DNA of 64,000 nucleotides, taken from Aureispira anguillae (GTDB taxonomy: Bacteria > Bacteroidota > Bacteroidia > Chitinophagales > Saprospiraceae). The stretch's first letter is position 1, and every line of letters begins with the position of its first letter. Position numbers and translations under genes: made by a program. The DNA lies in assembly GCF_026000115.1 (NCBI RefSeq), contig NZ_AP026867.1:5731001-5795000 (forward strand). Direction: 5' to 3'. The notes beneath the pieces are model-generated. The model did not search any database. It worked only from the letters and a program-made list of their open reading frames with translations, and was not told the DNA's origin. Positions 9,489 to 19,329 of the stretch are shown here, piece after piece.

Positions 9489-10676
9489 CTAATAATCTTT
9501 TAAGAGCCCCTCTTCCAACCAATCTGCCAAAGCTTGTCGATTGCTAGCGTACAAAATACGTTTTTGGTCATTGGGATTTTGAATATTACCCACCTCAATA
9601 AAAACAGGCAAGGGCTTTACTTCACGCAGCATGTGTAAATCCCTAGGAATAACCGAACCATGATACTCTCCTGATTTTCGGTTGGCGGCATATTTCTTTT
9701 TCATGGTATGGTGTAATTTAGCTGCCAATGCTTTTCCTCCTTGACTAGTAGGATAATAATAAAAGAACAAATCTATACGCTTAGATTTCATCCTAGAATC
9801 AACATGAATTTCTATCAATCGTTGATAATCTACTCCTCTGCGCCTATTTTGTTCGTACAACTCATTAATAATATCCGATCGCTGCGTCAAACGAGCTTTT
9901 TGTCCTACAGGAATTACTGCATTCGGCCAACAACGTTCATCCATATCTGATTTTAGGTATTCTGCATTTCTAATACCATCATTTTTGTCTCGAACGATAA
10001 AATAGACAACTGCACCATGCTCTACCAAATTACGTGCTAAGCGCAGCGAAATATCATAGGCATATTCATCTTCACAAAGATATTTCCCCTTGTATTTTGC
10101 CATAGCTCCAGGATCTGGTCCCCCATGCCCTGCTACAATATAATAAACCGCTCCAGCCAGTTTATCATCTTTTAGTGGCACCTTAGCATATTTTTCGCCA
10201 AAGATAGGGAAATTTCGATTTTTAGGCACAAATTTAGAAACATCCAAAGGGCAATATTTCATATGATAGGGCACCCATAACTCTCTGGTTCCACGCCTAA
10301 AATCGCTTGCTTTATACCCCAGCTCTACCATCAAATCATTGTAGCGTTCTACTCGTTTAGCACTTTGCCAATCCTTGATGTTAGCAGTTGATCGAATTGA
10401 TTTTTGATTATACCTATATTTGACAATAGGCAATTTGTAACTTTTGCCCAATTTTAGGCTAGCATTCTTTTTTAACTTATTTAGTTTACAAAATTGCTCC
10501 AGACTACAGGCGTTTCGATCCAAATGATAACGTCCTAACAATAGATATATTCCATCGCCTTTTTGAGCAACAGCCCTAATGTATTCTTTTTTAGATTGCC
10601 CTTTTGTTTCTGGGCTATACAAAAAAGCAGTTATAACTAGAAATAAAACGAATTGATAGAGGTTTGTATTCAACAT
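9489..10676 (-). CDS. Secreted N-acetylmuramoyl-L-alanine amidase (Amidase_3) with degenerate LysM-like domain
   Basis: The enzyme should cleave the amide bond between muramic acid and the stem peptide of peptidoglycan. I chose the ATG at 10674-10676, which places a signal peptide (VLFLVITAFLY) at the N-terminus; an in-frame ATG 19 codons upstream (10733) would add a second hydrophobic segment. A LysM-like segment lies at about 35-85 (YLLLGRYHL to GKSYKLPIVKY). The Amidase_3 zinc site can be traced as AGHGGPDPGA, then EDEYAYDISLRLARNL, LIEIHVDSR and the catalytic-Glu motif PVFIEVGNIQNPND. The usual DPGHGG is VAGHGG here, which changes a non-ligand residue. Confidence 0.85.
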   Translation of the reverse strand: MLNTNLYQFVLFLVITAFLYSPETKGQSKKEYIRAVAQKGDGIYLLLGRYHLDRNACSLEQFCKLNKLKKNASLKLGKSYKLPIVKYRYNQKSIRSTANIKDWQSAKRVERYNDLMVELGYKASDFRRGTRELWVPYHMKYCPLDVSKFVPKNRNFPIFGEKYAKVPLKDDKLAGAVYYIVAGHGGPDPGAMAKYKGKYLCEDEYAYDISLRLARNLVEHGAVVYFIVRDKNDGIRNAEYLKSDMDERCWPNAVIPVGQKARLTQRSDIINELYEQNRRRGVDYQRLIEIHVDSRMKSKRIDLFFYYYPTSQGGKALAAKLHHTMKKKYAANRKSGEYHGSVIPRDLHMLREVKPLPVFIEVGNIQNPNDQKRILYASNRQALADWLEEGLLKDY

Positions 10677-11049
10677 TACTACTATTAAAAATATGAGGAG
10701 ATTAGAGTTGATTTGCAAGTCACTACTGAACATTCATACCCTGTAATAAAATGAGGAGTTCTACAGACTACAATAGCTTAGTCATTCTCATCTAATGACA
10801 TACCCTTACTATAACAGAAAAATAAACTGCAAATTGCAAAACTAAACAAGTTATTAGAATTGTACAGAATTAAATCTAAATAAATTTAGAATCTACAAAA
10901 AATTTAGGGCTATTACTAGGCAAGCTATTCAGCGTTCGCTACATTTGTATTTTTAGAAATGTTGAATCATCTATTACTTATTGAAGTAGTAAATAGATTA
11001 ATCATAATCCATTTTATATAAAATTCAATCCCATACGAAAAGAGAGAGC
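10677..11049. promoter_or_regulatory. Divergent intergenic region with candidate popT promoter
   Basis: TACATTTG at 10940-10947 fits the TAnnTTTG -7 box and lies about 100 bp before the popT ATG. On the minus strand TAGTTTTG (complement of 10837-10844) could serve the amidase gene. Neither has a good -33 partner. No other structure was noticed. Confidence 0.35.
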
Positions 11050-12021
11050 ATGAGTAATAATGAACCAATTTTGGATGGCAATTCATCCGTAGAGAAACCT
11101 ACTAATTCGATCGAATATATTTTTATTTTTCTTCGAGGACTTGCGATGGGTGCTGCAGATGTAGTCCCTGGCGTTTCTGGTGGAACAATTGCTTTTATCA
11201 CAGGCATTTATGAACGATTGCTCAATGCCATTAAATCGGTTAATCCTACCGCCATTCGATTGTTGTTCAAAGAAGGATTTAATGCAGCATGGAAACATAT
11301 TGATGGTACTTTTTTGGTCGCTTTATTTGCAGGGATTTTTGTGAGTTTATTTACGTTATCCAAAGGGTTAAAATGGTGTTTAGCAAACTATCCTCAACTG
11401 CTTTGGGCCTTTTTCTTCGGATTAATTATCGCTTCAAGTATTTACATCATAAAACAAGTAGAACGGTGGAATCCATCGGCTATTGTGGGGCTAATTCTAG
11501 GGGGAATTGTTGCGTATATAATTACCATAGTTGCTCCAACAGAAGCACCAACGGCTTATTGGATGGTCTTTTTGGCAGGAGCAATTGCTATTTCAGCAAT
11601 GATTCTTCCTGGTATATCTGGTAGTTTTATCTTGCTCTTAATGGGAATGTATCGACATGTTCTTAATGCAGCAACAGAAATGGACATTGTGTTCTTACTT
11701 ATTTTTATGGCTGGTTGTATTGTCGGATTGCTGTCTTTTTCGCATTTATTGTCTTGGACCTTTAAGAATTATAAAAACACCACCTTAGCAGTACTCGCTG
11801 GTTTTATGATTGGTTCTTTAAATAAAGTATGGCCTTGGCAAAATGTTGCTAGAACTCGAATTGATAGCCATGGCAATGAAGTACCTTGGTTGATGGAAAA
11901 TGTTATGCCTAGTAATTATTTGGGTGAAACGTATATTTTGTGGTGTTTAATTTTATTAATTGTTGGTTTCTCTATTGTTTTTTTATTAGAACGATTGGGC
12001 AATAACATGACAAAAGAGTAA
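11050..12021 (+). CDS. popT: DUF368 family membrane protein, probable undecaprenyl phosphate translocase PopT
   Basis: DUF368 proteins were recently shown to return undecaprenyl phosphate, the lipid carrier for cell-envelope polymers, across the inner membrane. The 323-residue product has about eight or more membrane segments. It shows the internally repeated family motif twice: RGLAMGAADVVPGVSGGT near residue 30 and AISAMILPGISGSFILLLMG near 180, the halves expected for an inverted-topology transporter. Its stop codon overlaps the start region of aroE by almost nothing (1 bp gap), so the two are co-transcribed. Confidence 0.88.
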   Translation: MSNNEPILDGNSSVEKPTNSIEYIFIFLRGLAMGAADVVPGVSGGTIAFITGIYERLLNAIKSVNPTAIRLLFKEGFNAAWKHIDGTFLVALFAGIFVSLFTLSKGLKWCLANYPQLLWAFFFGLIIASSIYIIKQVERWNPSAIVGLILGGIVAYIITIVAPTEAPTAYWMVFLAGAIAISAMILPGISGSFILLLMGMYRHVLNAATEMDIVFLLIFMAGCIVGLLSFSHLLSWTFKNYKNTTLAVLAGFMIGSLNKVWPWQNVARTRIDSHGNEVPWLMENVMPSNYLGETYILWCLILLIVGFSIVFLLERLGNNMTKE

Positions 12022-12022
12022 G

Positions 12023-12760
12023 ATGAAAACTTTTGGATTAATTGGTCGACAATTACAACATTCTTTTTCTCCTAGCTATTTCGAGCAGAAATTTCAACAG
12101 GAGGGAATTAAAGATTGTATCTACAAGTTATTTCCTCTAGCACAAATAGAGGATTTTAAGACATTATTAGCCCATGAGCCCAATTTAAAAGGGCTTAATG
12201 TCACCATTCCTTACAAACAAGCAATCCTTCCATTTCTAGATGGCTTGTCGAGCCAAGCTCAAAAGGTTGGCGCTGTAAATACCATACAAATACAGCAAGG
12301 AAAGTTAATTGGACACAATACAGACGTTTATGGTTTTCAAGCTAGCCTAGAACAGCAATTAAGCCCTCTTCAGCGACAATCGAAAGCGTTAGTTTTAGGA
12401 ACAGGGGGCGCTTCTAAAGCTGTGATTTACGCCCTAAAAGAACTGAACATCCCCTATCAATTGGTATCTAGAACTGCTAAAGAAAACGTCTTGACCTATG
12501 ATGATTTAACGACCTCAGTAATCCACAGTCATTTGATTATTATTAATACGACCCCTTTAGGTATGTCTCCCAATATTCATCGTTTCCCCCCATTACCCTA
12601 TGAAGCTATAAAAAAACAGCATTTGCTCTTTGATTTAATCTATAACCCCAAACAGACCTTGTTCATGCAAAAAGGAACAAAAAAAGGGGCTACCGTTATC
12701 AATGGTTTGCAAATGTTACATTTACAAGCTGACAGAGCTTGGGAAATTTGGACTCACTAA
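12023..12760 (+). CDS. aroE: Shikimate dehydrogenase
   Basis: AroE reduces 3-dehydroshikimate with NADPH in aromatic amino acid and folate precursor synthesis. The 245-residue product has the shikimate-binding N-terminal segment GRQLQHSFSPSYFEQKF and the catalytic lysine motif NVTIPYKQAI. The partner aspartate is in GHNTDVYGF, and the dinucleotide-binding glycine motif is LGTGGASKAV. The C-terminal GATVINGLQMLHLQA is also typical. It is somewhat shorter than the E. coli enzyme (272 aa). It starts 1 bp after popT. Confidence 0.95.
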   Translation: MKTFGLIGRQLQHSFSPSYFEQKFQQEGIKDCIYKLFPLAQIEDFKTLLAHEPNLKGLNVTIPYKQAILPFLDGLSSQAQKVGAVNTIQIQQGKLIGHNTDVYGFQASLEQQLSPLQRQSKALVLGTGGASKAVIYALKELNIPYQLVSRTAKENVLTYDDLTTSVIHSHLIIINTTPLGMSPNIHRFPPLPYEAIKKQHLLFDLIYNPKQTLFMQKGTKKGATVINGLQMLHLQADRAWEIWTH

Positions 12761-12816
12761 GCTGCTCTGTCAGTCATCTATACACTAATTTTATAAGAAA
12801 ATAAAGTCTAATAGTT

Positions 12817-13989
12817 ATGGCTAAGGTTGATTTTTCAAATACGGCTATCGCTTTTGAGCGCAAGTCAAACAAAGAGTTAAAACAAACCAATTGGTTATTC
12901 AAAATGATGAGTAATAATCTATTGGTTAATTTGGGCAGCAACATGACGCTCTTGGCATTGCAACTCAAAATGCCCATCAAAGGAATTATAAAAAAAACCA
13001 TTTTCAAGCAATTTTGCGGAGGAGCAACGCTTGATGAATGCCGCAAAACGGTCAGTGAACTAGCTGCTTATCAAGTCGGAACTGTTCTAGATTATGGTGC
13101 AGAGGGGAAAGAGGATGATGCCGCATTTGACCTTACTGTACAAGAAACAATTAAGTCCATTCGTTTTGCCGCAGAACATGATACAGTTCCCGTTGTGAGT
13201 TGCAAAGTGACTGGTCTGACAAAAAATAGTTTATTAGACAAAATTACTAGCCAAGGGCAACTTGATGCTAAGGAAGAAAGTACCTATCAAAAGGCTGTAG
13301 ATCGCCTCGATATTATCTGTCGTGAAGCGCATCAGCTTAAGGTAGCTTTATTTATTGATGCTGAAGAAAGTTGGTTGCAAGGGGGAATTGACCAATTGAC
13401 AGATGTGATGATGGAGCGTTACAACAAAACTTGTGTTACGGTCTATAATACGTTTCAGTTGTATCGACACGATCGACTAGAATTCATTAAAAAATCGTTT
13501 GCCTTGGCTCAAGAAAAAGGCTATATTTTAGGGGCAAAATTGGTACGTGGAGCTTATATGGAAAAAGAACGAGAACGCGCCAAAGAAATGGGCTACCCCT
13601 CTCCCATCCAACCTGATAAAGCAGCCTGTGATGCTGACTACAATGCTGCTGTTAAGTTCTGTATAGAAAATTATGAGCAAATTGGTTCTTGTGTTGCTTC
13701 TCACAATGAGTATAGCACCCAATATCAATTGCAATTGATGGAAGAAATGAACATTCCGAAAGAGCATCCTCACTTTAATTTCTGTCAACTGTATGGAATG
13801 AGTGATAACTTAACCTTTAACTTGGCAAAATCAGGCTATAATGTTGCCAAATATGTCCCGTTTGGTCCTGTTGCAGATGTTATTCCTTATTTGATTCGTC
13901 GTGCGCAAGAAAATTCCGCAGTAGATGGTGAGGTGAGCCGTGAATTGGGGTTAATCCGCCAAGAAATTATTCGCCGAAAAAAAGCATAA
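12817..13989 (+). CDS. Proline dehydrogenase (monofunctional)
   Basis: The enzyme oxidises proline to pyrroline-5-carboxylate using FAD and passes electrons to the quinone pool. The product is 390 residues, typical of the monofunctional Bacteroidota/mitochondrial-like form without the P5C dehydrogenase domain of PutA. The TIM-barrel motifs include VLDYGAEGKEDDAAFD, SCKVTGLTKNSLLDK, LFIDAEESWLQ, AKLVRGAYMEKERERAKEMG and the C-terminal FGPVADVIPYLIRRAQENS with the substrate-binding arginines. It starts 56 bp after aroE and is followed by a strong hairpin terminator. Confidence 0.93.
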   Translation: MAKVDFSNTAIAFERKSNKELKQTNWLFKMMSNNLLVNLGSNMTLLALQLKMPIKGIIKKTIFKQFCGGATLDECRKTVSELAAYQVGTVLDYGAEGKEDDAAFDLTVQETIKSIRFAAEHDTVPVVSCKVTGLTKNSLLDKITSQGQLDAKEESTYQKAVDRLDIICREAHQLKVALFIDAEESWLQGGIDQLTDVMMERYNKTCVTVYNTFQLYRHDRLEFIKKSFALAQEKGYILGAKLVRGAYMEKERERAKEMGYPSPIQPDKAACDADYNAAVKFCIENYEQIGSCVASHNEYSTQYQLQLMEEMNIPKEHPHFNFCQLYGMSDNLTFNLAKSGYNVAKYVPFGPVADVIPYLIRRAQENSAVDGEVSRELGLIRQEIIRRKKA

Positions 13990-14003
13990 AAAATCTTAGA
14001 TAA

Positions 14004-14050
14004 AAGTCGATTTGAAGAACAACGGTACTATACTCTCTTCAAATCGACTT
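14004..14050 (+). terminator. Hairpin terminator after proline dehydrogenase
   Basis: A 14-15 bp perfect stem (14004-14018 and 14036-14050) encloses an 17-nt loop just after the stop codon at 13989. No long U-run follows on the plus strand; on the minus strand the stem is followed by TTTTATCTAAG. It could serve both convergent genes. Confidence 0.65.
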
Positions 14051-14079
14051 AAAAGCAATCAACAGCTATTTTGGTAACG

Positions 14080-14352
14080 TTAACTTGCCATAAGCCCCTG
14101 ATAAAATGTTAAAGTTGTAATTTCCATACCCTCAGTTTCTACTTCTATCTCGTTTAGGATAGATAGAAGACAGCCTATACGGGTATCTGTTTTATAAAAC
14201 TTATTGATTACAATTGTATTACGTTCATTTACGATGCAATAGCCAGAGTTGAAATGTCCCTTTTCGTAAATAATCTTGTATCCTGCTTCTTTAAATACGT
14301 TTTCTAACTTTTTTAAGTTTGTAGGTGTATATTTAAGCTTCTTCTTTGTCAT
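14080..14352 (-). CDS. Small conserved Bacteroidota protein of unknown function
   Basis: The 90-residue product begins with a basic segment (MTKKKLKYTPTNLKKLENVF) followed by KEAGYKIIYEKGHFNSGYC. I recognise the general form from other Bacteroidota genomes as a widely kept small protein without an assigned function. There is no signal peptide or membrane segment, so it should be cytoplasmic. Its start faces the outer-membrane barrel gene across an 81-bp divergent promoter region. I cannot assign a role. Confidence 0.75.
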   Translation of the reverse strand: MTKKKLKYTPTNLKKLENVFKEAGYKIIYEKGHFNSGYCIVNERNTIVINKFYKTDTRIGCLLSILNEIEVETEGMEITTLTFYQGLMAS

Positions 14353-14433
14353 TTTCTTTAAATCAATCTATTGTTATTGGTTGTAGAGCAAGTGACCAAA
14401 ATGTTATTTTTTTTTCAAAAAAGCAAATTTCCA

Positions 14434-15066
14434 ATGAAATTATCAATGATAATCCTCTTCGTCCTTTGTGGTACTATTCAAGTCCTTACAGCACAAAAAA
14501 ACGACGAAGAAGGACGTTTTACCGCTACCCTTGTAGCAGGCATTAATATCTCACAAATAGATGGCGATGAGGATGGTTCTTATAGTAAAGTAGGCTTTAA
14601 TGGAGGTGCCAGAGGTGGAGTTCGTTTGGGGGAACGCATGGAGTTGTGTACCGAAATTTTATTTTCGCAAAAAGGAAGTTATGTCGATTATATTGACAAA
14701 TTGTATCATTTGGATTATATGGAGGTACCTGTTCTTTTTTATTATAAAGATTGGAAAGCAACCGACAAAAAGAATCGAAATTATATGCGAGTTATGATTG
14801 GTGCTGGTTTTTCTTATAGCCGACTGCTCAATGCAACGATCAAACAATATGGGACTCGTCTCAACGATGTGCCTGGTTTTGTTGATCCTTTCCTCAAAAA
14901 TGACTTTATGTTTATGCTGGATGCCAATTTCTTTTTTACTAGAAACTGGGGGCTAAACTTCCGCTGGTCTCGCTCTTTTATTACCATTGTAGAGAGTCCT
15001 CTAAGGTCAAACATTAGTTATGCCATCAATCGTTCTATTATTATCCGATTGCTGTTTCGTTTTTAA
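14434..15066 (+). CDS. Outer-membrane beta-barrel protein (PorT/OmpW-like fold)
   Basis: I chose the ATG at 14434, giving 210 residues with a signal peptide (MKLSMIILFVLCGTIQVLTA). The mature part alternates hydrophobic and polar residues in short amphipathic strands, for example RFTATLVAGINISQI, GARGGVRLGERMELCTEILF and YMRVMIGAGFSYSRLL. It ends in the terminal aromatic RSIIIRLLFRF typical of barrels recognised by BamA. Two further ATGs lie upstream in frame (14371, 14401) but would bury the signal peptide. The ligand or function is unknown; the family is the porin/outer-membrane barrel group common in Bacteroidota. Confidence 0.8.
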   Translation: MKLSMIILFVLCGTIQVLTAQKNDEEGRFTATLVAGINISQIDGDEDGSYSKVGFNGGARGGVRLGERMELCTEILFSQKGSYVDYIDKLYHLDYMEVPVLFYYKDWKATDKKNRNYMRVMIGAGFSYSRLLNATIKQYGTRLNDVPGFVDPFLKNDFMFMLDANFFFTRNWGLNFRWSRSFITIVESPLRSNISYAINRSIIIRLLFRF

Positions 15067-15089
15067 TCCATCAATTAGTATAAAAAAAG

Positions 15090-15123
15090 AAGGTCGTCTT
15101 AACAATATGCTTAAGACGACCTT
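15090..15123. terminator. Bidirectional terminator between the barrel gene and lysS
   Basis: A perfect 13-bp stem (15090-15102 and 15111-15123) with an 8-nt loop lies between the convergent stop codons at 15066 and 15148. It is preceded by an A-run (a U-run in minus-strand RNA) and followed by a T-rich stretch on plus. Confidence 0.8.
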
Positions 15124-15147
15124 TATATATTTAGTAGTATCTGTAGA

Positions 15148-16758
15148 TTATTCTACCTCTGCACTTACCTGTGTTACCTCTGGTTTCATTTGAGGGAAAA
15201 ACAATACCTCTTGAATAGAACTGTGATTGGTCATCATCATCACCAAACGGTCAATTCCAATCCCCAAACCTGAGGTTGGAGGCATACCATATTCTAAAGC
15301 ACGCAAGAAATCTTCGTCCAAAACCATTGCTTCATCGTCACCACGGTTGGCCAAATCCAATTGATGAACAAAACGCTCTCTTTGGTCAATAGGATCATTT
15401 AATTCAGTATACGCATTGGCGATTTCTTTCCCCATCATAAACAACTCAAAACGCTCTACCAAACCATCTTTTGTACGATGTTTTTTAGCTAAGGGCGTCA
15501 TTTCGATTGGATAATCGGTAATATAAGTAGGCTGAATGAGATTTGCTTCTACTTTTTCTCCAAAGATTTCATCAATCAATTTTCCTTTGCCCATTGATTC
15601 ATCAACCTCAATATGCAAATCTTGACACACTTGACGCAACGCTGCCTCATCCATTTCAGAAACGTCAATTCCTGTATATTCTTTGATAGAGTCATACATC
15701 GATAATTTGCGGTAAGGACCTTTAAATTCAATGGTATGTTCGCCTACCTCTACTGTTGTTTTACCATGTAAGGTCATGGCAATTTTTTCTAATAGATCCT
15801 CTACCATCTTCATCATCCAGATATAATCCTTGTAAGCGACATAGATTTCCATTGCCGTAAACTCAGGATTATGCGTACTGTCCATTCCTTCATTTCTGAA
15901 CATTTTGCCAATTTCATAAACCCCTTCAAAACCACCAACAATAAGGCGTTTTAGGTACAATTCGTTAGCAATACGCATATACAAGCCCATATCTAAGGTG
16001 TTGTGATGCGTTTCGAATGGACGTGCAGCAGCTCCTCCATGAACAGCTTGCAAAATAGGCGTTTCTACTTCCATCCAACCTTTGCTATCAAAGAAATTAC
16101 GCATGGTTTTCAACAAGGTTGCTCGCTTTACAAACACGTCCTTAACTTCTGGGTTAACCGTTAAATCAACATAACGCTGACGGTAACGCAACTCTGGATT
16201 GGTAAAACCATCGAATATATTTCCCTCTTCATCTCTTTTTACAACAGGCAAAGGACGCAAGGATTTGCTTAAGAAGATAAATTCATTAACACGAACTGAA
16301 ATTTCGCCCATTTTAGTTTTAAAAATAGAGCCTCTTACCCCTACATAGTCTCCCAAGTCCAATAATTTCTTAACAGCAAGGTTATAGAAATCTTTGTTTT
16401 CGTCTGGGCAAAGCGCATCTCGCTTGATAAACAATTGAATACGTTCCGTAGAATCTTGTATTTCAGCAAACAAAACGGCTCCTTTTCCTCTTTTAGCCAT
16501 AATACGACCTGCAAGGGAAACTTCTGCAAATGCTTCTACATTTTCCTCATTAAATTCCTGTTTTATGTCCTTGGCATAGTGGGTAACATCAAATTTTTCT
16601 GCTGGATAAGGATTGATCTTTAAATTTAATAATCCTTTCAAATTTTCTAATCTTGCCATATCTTGGTCGTTCAATTTACGCTCACCAAGTATGCCCGTTG
16701 CTACAATACCATCTATTTTCTGGTTCATTGCTGCAATTTCTGTTTCACTAAATGCCAT
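15148..16758 (-). CDS. lysS: Lysyl-tRNA synthetase, class II
   Basis: The enzyme charges tRNA-Lys. The product is 536 residues, a little longer than E. coli LysS. An OB-fold anticodon-binding domain (about 55-170) contains [20 protein letters not shown]. The catalytic domain holds motif 2 ([20 protein letters not shown]) and motif 3 ([14 protein letters not shown]). The conserved ARPFETHHN and [20 protein letters not shown] precede motif 2. The gene ends opposite the barrel gene and shares a bidirectional terminator. Confidence 0.97.
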   Translation of the reverse strand: MAFSETEIAAMNQKIDGIVATGILGERKLNDQDMARLENLKGLLNLKINPYPAEKFDVTHYAKDIKQEFNEENVEAFAEVSLAGRIMAKRGKGAVLFAEIQDSTERIQLFIKRDALCPDENKDFYNLAVKKLLDLGDYVGVRGSIFKTKMGEISVRVNEFIFLSKSLRPLPVVKRDEEGNIFDGFTNPELRYRQRYVDLTVNPEVKDVFVKRATLLKTMRNFFDSKGWMEVETPILQAVHGGAAARPFETHHNTLDMGLYMRIANELYLKRLIVGGFEGVYEIGKMFRNEGMDSTHNPEFTAMEIYVAYKDYIWMMKMVEDLLEKIAMTLHGKTTVEVGEHTIEFKGPYRKLSMYDSIKEYTGIDVSEMDEAALRQVCQDLHIEVDESMGKGKLIDEIFGEKVEANLIQPTYITDYPIEMTPLAKKHRTKDGLVERFELFMMGKEIANAYTELNDPIDQRERFVHQLDLANRGDDEAMVLDEDFLRALEYGMPPTSGLGIGIDRLVMMMTNHSSIQEVLFFPQMKPEVTQVSAEVE

Positions 16759-16830
16759 TTTAAAACAGGATTTAATATATCTGTGAATAAATAAAAATAT
16801 CTATTGGTTGCTTAATAACACAATAAGCCG

Positions 16831-16859
16831 CAAAGATAGTTCAAAAATATAGAAATCAA
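16831..16859 (-). promoter_or_regulatory. Candidate lysS promoter
   Basis: On the minus strand TATCTTTG (complement of 16831-16838) fits TAnnTTTG, with a partial TTG box (16857-16859) 18 nt upstream. The predicted start would leave a leader of about 65 nt before the lysS ATG at 16758. Confidence 0.5.
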
Positions 16860-17319
16860 TTCATAAAATTGAGACAAACTTATAAAATGCAGGTTCTTTG
16901 CCTTTTATATTTGCTTCATAAACATTTCTCTACTCCATCACTTCACCGTATTAAATAGCCAATGACAAAACTGTCCTTCTAAAATATCTCATATAAGAAC
17001 GTATTTTATATTGGACAAACTACTGATAAACAAGAACAAGGCTTCTTTTTATATAAACGAATGAACAGAAAGTTAGCTTTAGGAAACACTAAAATAACAT
17101 CCAGACTTACTAAAAATGCTATCTTTGTTTATCGAAAACAAATTCTCTTTGGTCTAAAAGAGTCTGTTTTTTCTTAAAGTATCTCTACTTTAGATAACAT
17201 TTAGTACCTAAGTCACAGCGTTTATTATGAAATCTAAATTTATGAATTTTTGTCATTGGCAAAACGAATAAATAATTGTTTCATAATAAGACCTAATACA
17301 AAGAAAAATTCAATCTGTA
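16860..17319. repeat. Intergenic region upstream of the S9 peptidase, with an 11-bp inverted repeat
   Basis: This AT-rich region holds no gene that I can support. A perfect 11-bp inverted repeat TTATTATGAAA / TTTCATAATAA (17222-17232 and 17279-17289) sits 30 bp before the peptidase start and may form a leader structure or a binding site. A TATCTTTG box occurs at about 17122-17129 on the plus strand and could be the promoter, leaving a long leader. Confidence 0.4.
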
Positions 17320-19260
17320 ATGAGTTGGAATGTCATAAATTATTTTCGTAATTTCATATTACTAGTATGTGTGCTATCTATGAGTGCATGTATTCCATCT
17401 GAATCAACTAATACCAACAATATGATAGCTACTATTCCTTTAGAAGATTTTTTTAAAAATCCTGAAAAAACAGCTTACTCCTTATCTCCCAATGGAGAGT
17501 ATTTTGCGTTTTTAGCTCCTTACCAAAATCGCAAAAATATTTTTGTACAAAAAATTGGAACGGAAGAAATTCAGCAAATTACTCAAGTAACAGACCGTGA
17601 TTTATCAGGTTTTTTCTGGGCCAATGACGAGCGTCTAATTTTTGTTCGTGATTTTGATGGCGATGAAAACTATCATTTATTCTCGGTAACAAAAGAAGGA
17701 AAAGATGAAAAAGATTTAACTCCTTTTGAGAATGTTAAAGTAGATATTATTGACGACTTGGAGAACGATCCAGAACATCTAATTATTGGGATGAACAAGC
17801 GCATTCCCCAAGTATTCGATCCGTACAGAATCAATATCCGTACAGGAGAAACAAAACAACTTGCCGAAAACCCTGGCAACATATCCAGTTGGATTACGGA
17901 TCACAAGGGACAGTTGCGTATTGCAATTGCTACAGATGGTGTCAATACTTCTGTGTTGTATCGAAAAACAGAACAAGACAACTTCAATATCGTATTAACG
18001 ACTAATTTTAAAGAAACAGTACATCCCATGTACTTTGATTTTGATAACGATGAAACCGTTTATGCACTGTCCAATAGAGGGAGAGATAAAACAGCGGTTG
18101 TCAAAATGAATATTGCAACAGGAGAAGAATTAGAATTAATTTTTGAGCATCCTGAAGTTGATGTTTCTTATATGTCTTACTCTCGTCAACGTCAAGTCCC
18201 AACAACCATTTCTTATGTTACGTGGAAACGTCAACACAAATTTGTAGATCAACAGGTCGAAGATTTGTATAAACGCCTAGAACGGGATTTAGGTAAATAC
18301 GAAGTAGTCATCACCAGTACCAATAAATCAGAAGATAAATTTGTTGTTCGTACTTATAGTGATCGCTCATTAGGAGCTTATTATTTCTATGACAAAACAA
18401 CCGATCAACTAGAGAAAATAACGGAAGTTAGTGCTTGGTTAAAAGAGGATCAATTGGCGGAAATGAAGCCCATTAACTATAAATCTAGGGATGGCTTAAC
18501 CATTCATGGCTATTTAACTTTGCCAAAAAATGTTGAGCACAAAAACTTACCAGTTATCATCAACCCTCATGGCGGTCCTTGGGCTAGAGATGCTTGGACA
18601 TTTAATCCTGAAGTTCAATTTTTAGCGAATAGAGGATATGCCGTTCTCCAAATGAATTTTAGAGGAAGTACGGGTTATGGTCGCCAATTCTGGGAAGCAT
18701 CTTTTCAAGAATGGGGACTCAAAATGCAAGATGATGTTACCGATGGCGTTCAATGGTTAATTGATGAAGGCATTGCCGATCCTTCTAGAATCGCTATTTA
18801 TGGTGGTAGTTATGGTGGTTATTGCACCTTAGCAGGAATTACCTTTACTCCCGATTTATATGCTTGTGCCATTGACTATGTTGGTGTTTCTAACTTATTC
18901 ACGTTCATGGAAACCATCCCCCCTTATTGGGAAATTTATCTAAAAATGCTACATGAAATGGTTGGTGATCCATCTAATCCCGAAGATAGTATTCGGATGC
19001 GAGCTACTTCTCCTGTTTTTCATGTTGATAAAATCAAAGCTCCTTTATTGATTGCTCAAGGAGCTAAAGATCCCCGTGTCAACCAAGATGAATCGGATCA
19101 AATGGTTGCTGCCTTGCGAGAGAAAGGAGTCGCAATAGAGTATATTTTAAAAGAGAATGAAGGGCATGGCTTCCACAATCAAGAAAATCGCTTTGAGTTT
19201 TACGGTAGAATGGAAAAATTCTTAGAGAAGCATTTGACCTTACAACTTCAGAACAACTAA
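17320..19260 (+). CDS. Lipoprotein S9-family prolyl oligopeptidase-like peptidase
   Basis: The enzyme should cleave peptides with an alpha/beta-hydrolase catalytic domain behind a beta-propeller gate. The product has 646 residues. It starts with a lipoprotein-type signal ending in LSMSAC, so it is probably anchored in the outer or inner membrane facing the periplasm. WD/DPP-like propeller repeats fill about 40-390. The catalytic Ser497 is in GGSYGGY, Asp584 in GAKDPRV and His616 in EGHGF. The oxyanion region is NPHGGPWARD. The gene stands alone, with a terminator hairpin directly after it. Confidence 0.93.
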   Translation: MSWNVINYFRNFILLVCVLSMSACIPSESTNTNNMIATIPLEDFFKNPEKTAYSLSPNGEYFAFLAPYQNRKNIFVQKIGTEEIQQITQVTDRDLSGFFWANDERLIFVRDFDGDENYHLFSVTKEGKDEKDLTPFENVKVDIIDDLENDPEHLIIGMNKRIPQVFDPYRINIRTGETKQLAENPGNISSWITDHKGQLRIAIATDGVNTSVLYRKTEQDNFNIVLTTNFKETVHPMYFDFDNDETVYALSNRGRDKTAVVKMNIATGEELELIFEHPEVDVSYMSYSRQRQVPTTISYVTWKRQHKFVDQQVEDLYKRLERDLGKYEVVITSTNKSEDKFVVRTYSDRSLGAYYFYDKTTDQLEKITEVSAWLKEDQLAEMKPINYKSRDGLTIHGYLTLPKNVEHKNLPVIINPHGGPWARDAWTFNPEVQFLANRGYAVLQMNFRGSTGYGRQFWEASFQEWGLKMQDDVTDGVQWLIDEGIADPSRIAIYGGSYGGYCTLAGITFTPDLYACAIDYVGVSNLFTFMETIPPYWEIYLKMLHEMVGDPSNPEDSIRMRATSPVFHVDKIKAPLLIAQGAKDPRVNQDESDQMVAALREKGVAIEYILKENEGHGFHNQENRFEFYGRMEKFLEKHLTLQLQNN

Positions 19261-19290
19261 TTGAAGTTTTTTATAAAGCAGCAAAAACAT

Positions 19291-19329
19291 ATATTAGTGC
19301 TAGGTATATTTTATACCTAGCACTAATAT
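19291..19329 (+). terminator. Strong hairpin terminator after the S9 peptidase
   Basis: A perfect 18-bp stem (19291-19308 and 19312-19329) with a 3-nt loop follows the stop codon by 30 bp and is followed by TTTTATGG. The rest of the 300-bp intergenic region up to 19561 is AT-rich and shows no gene. Confidence 0.85.
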
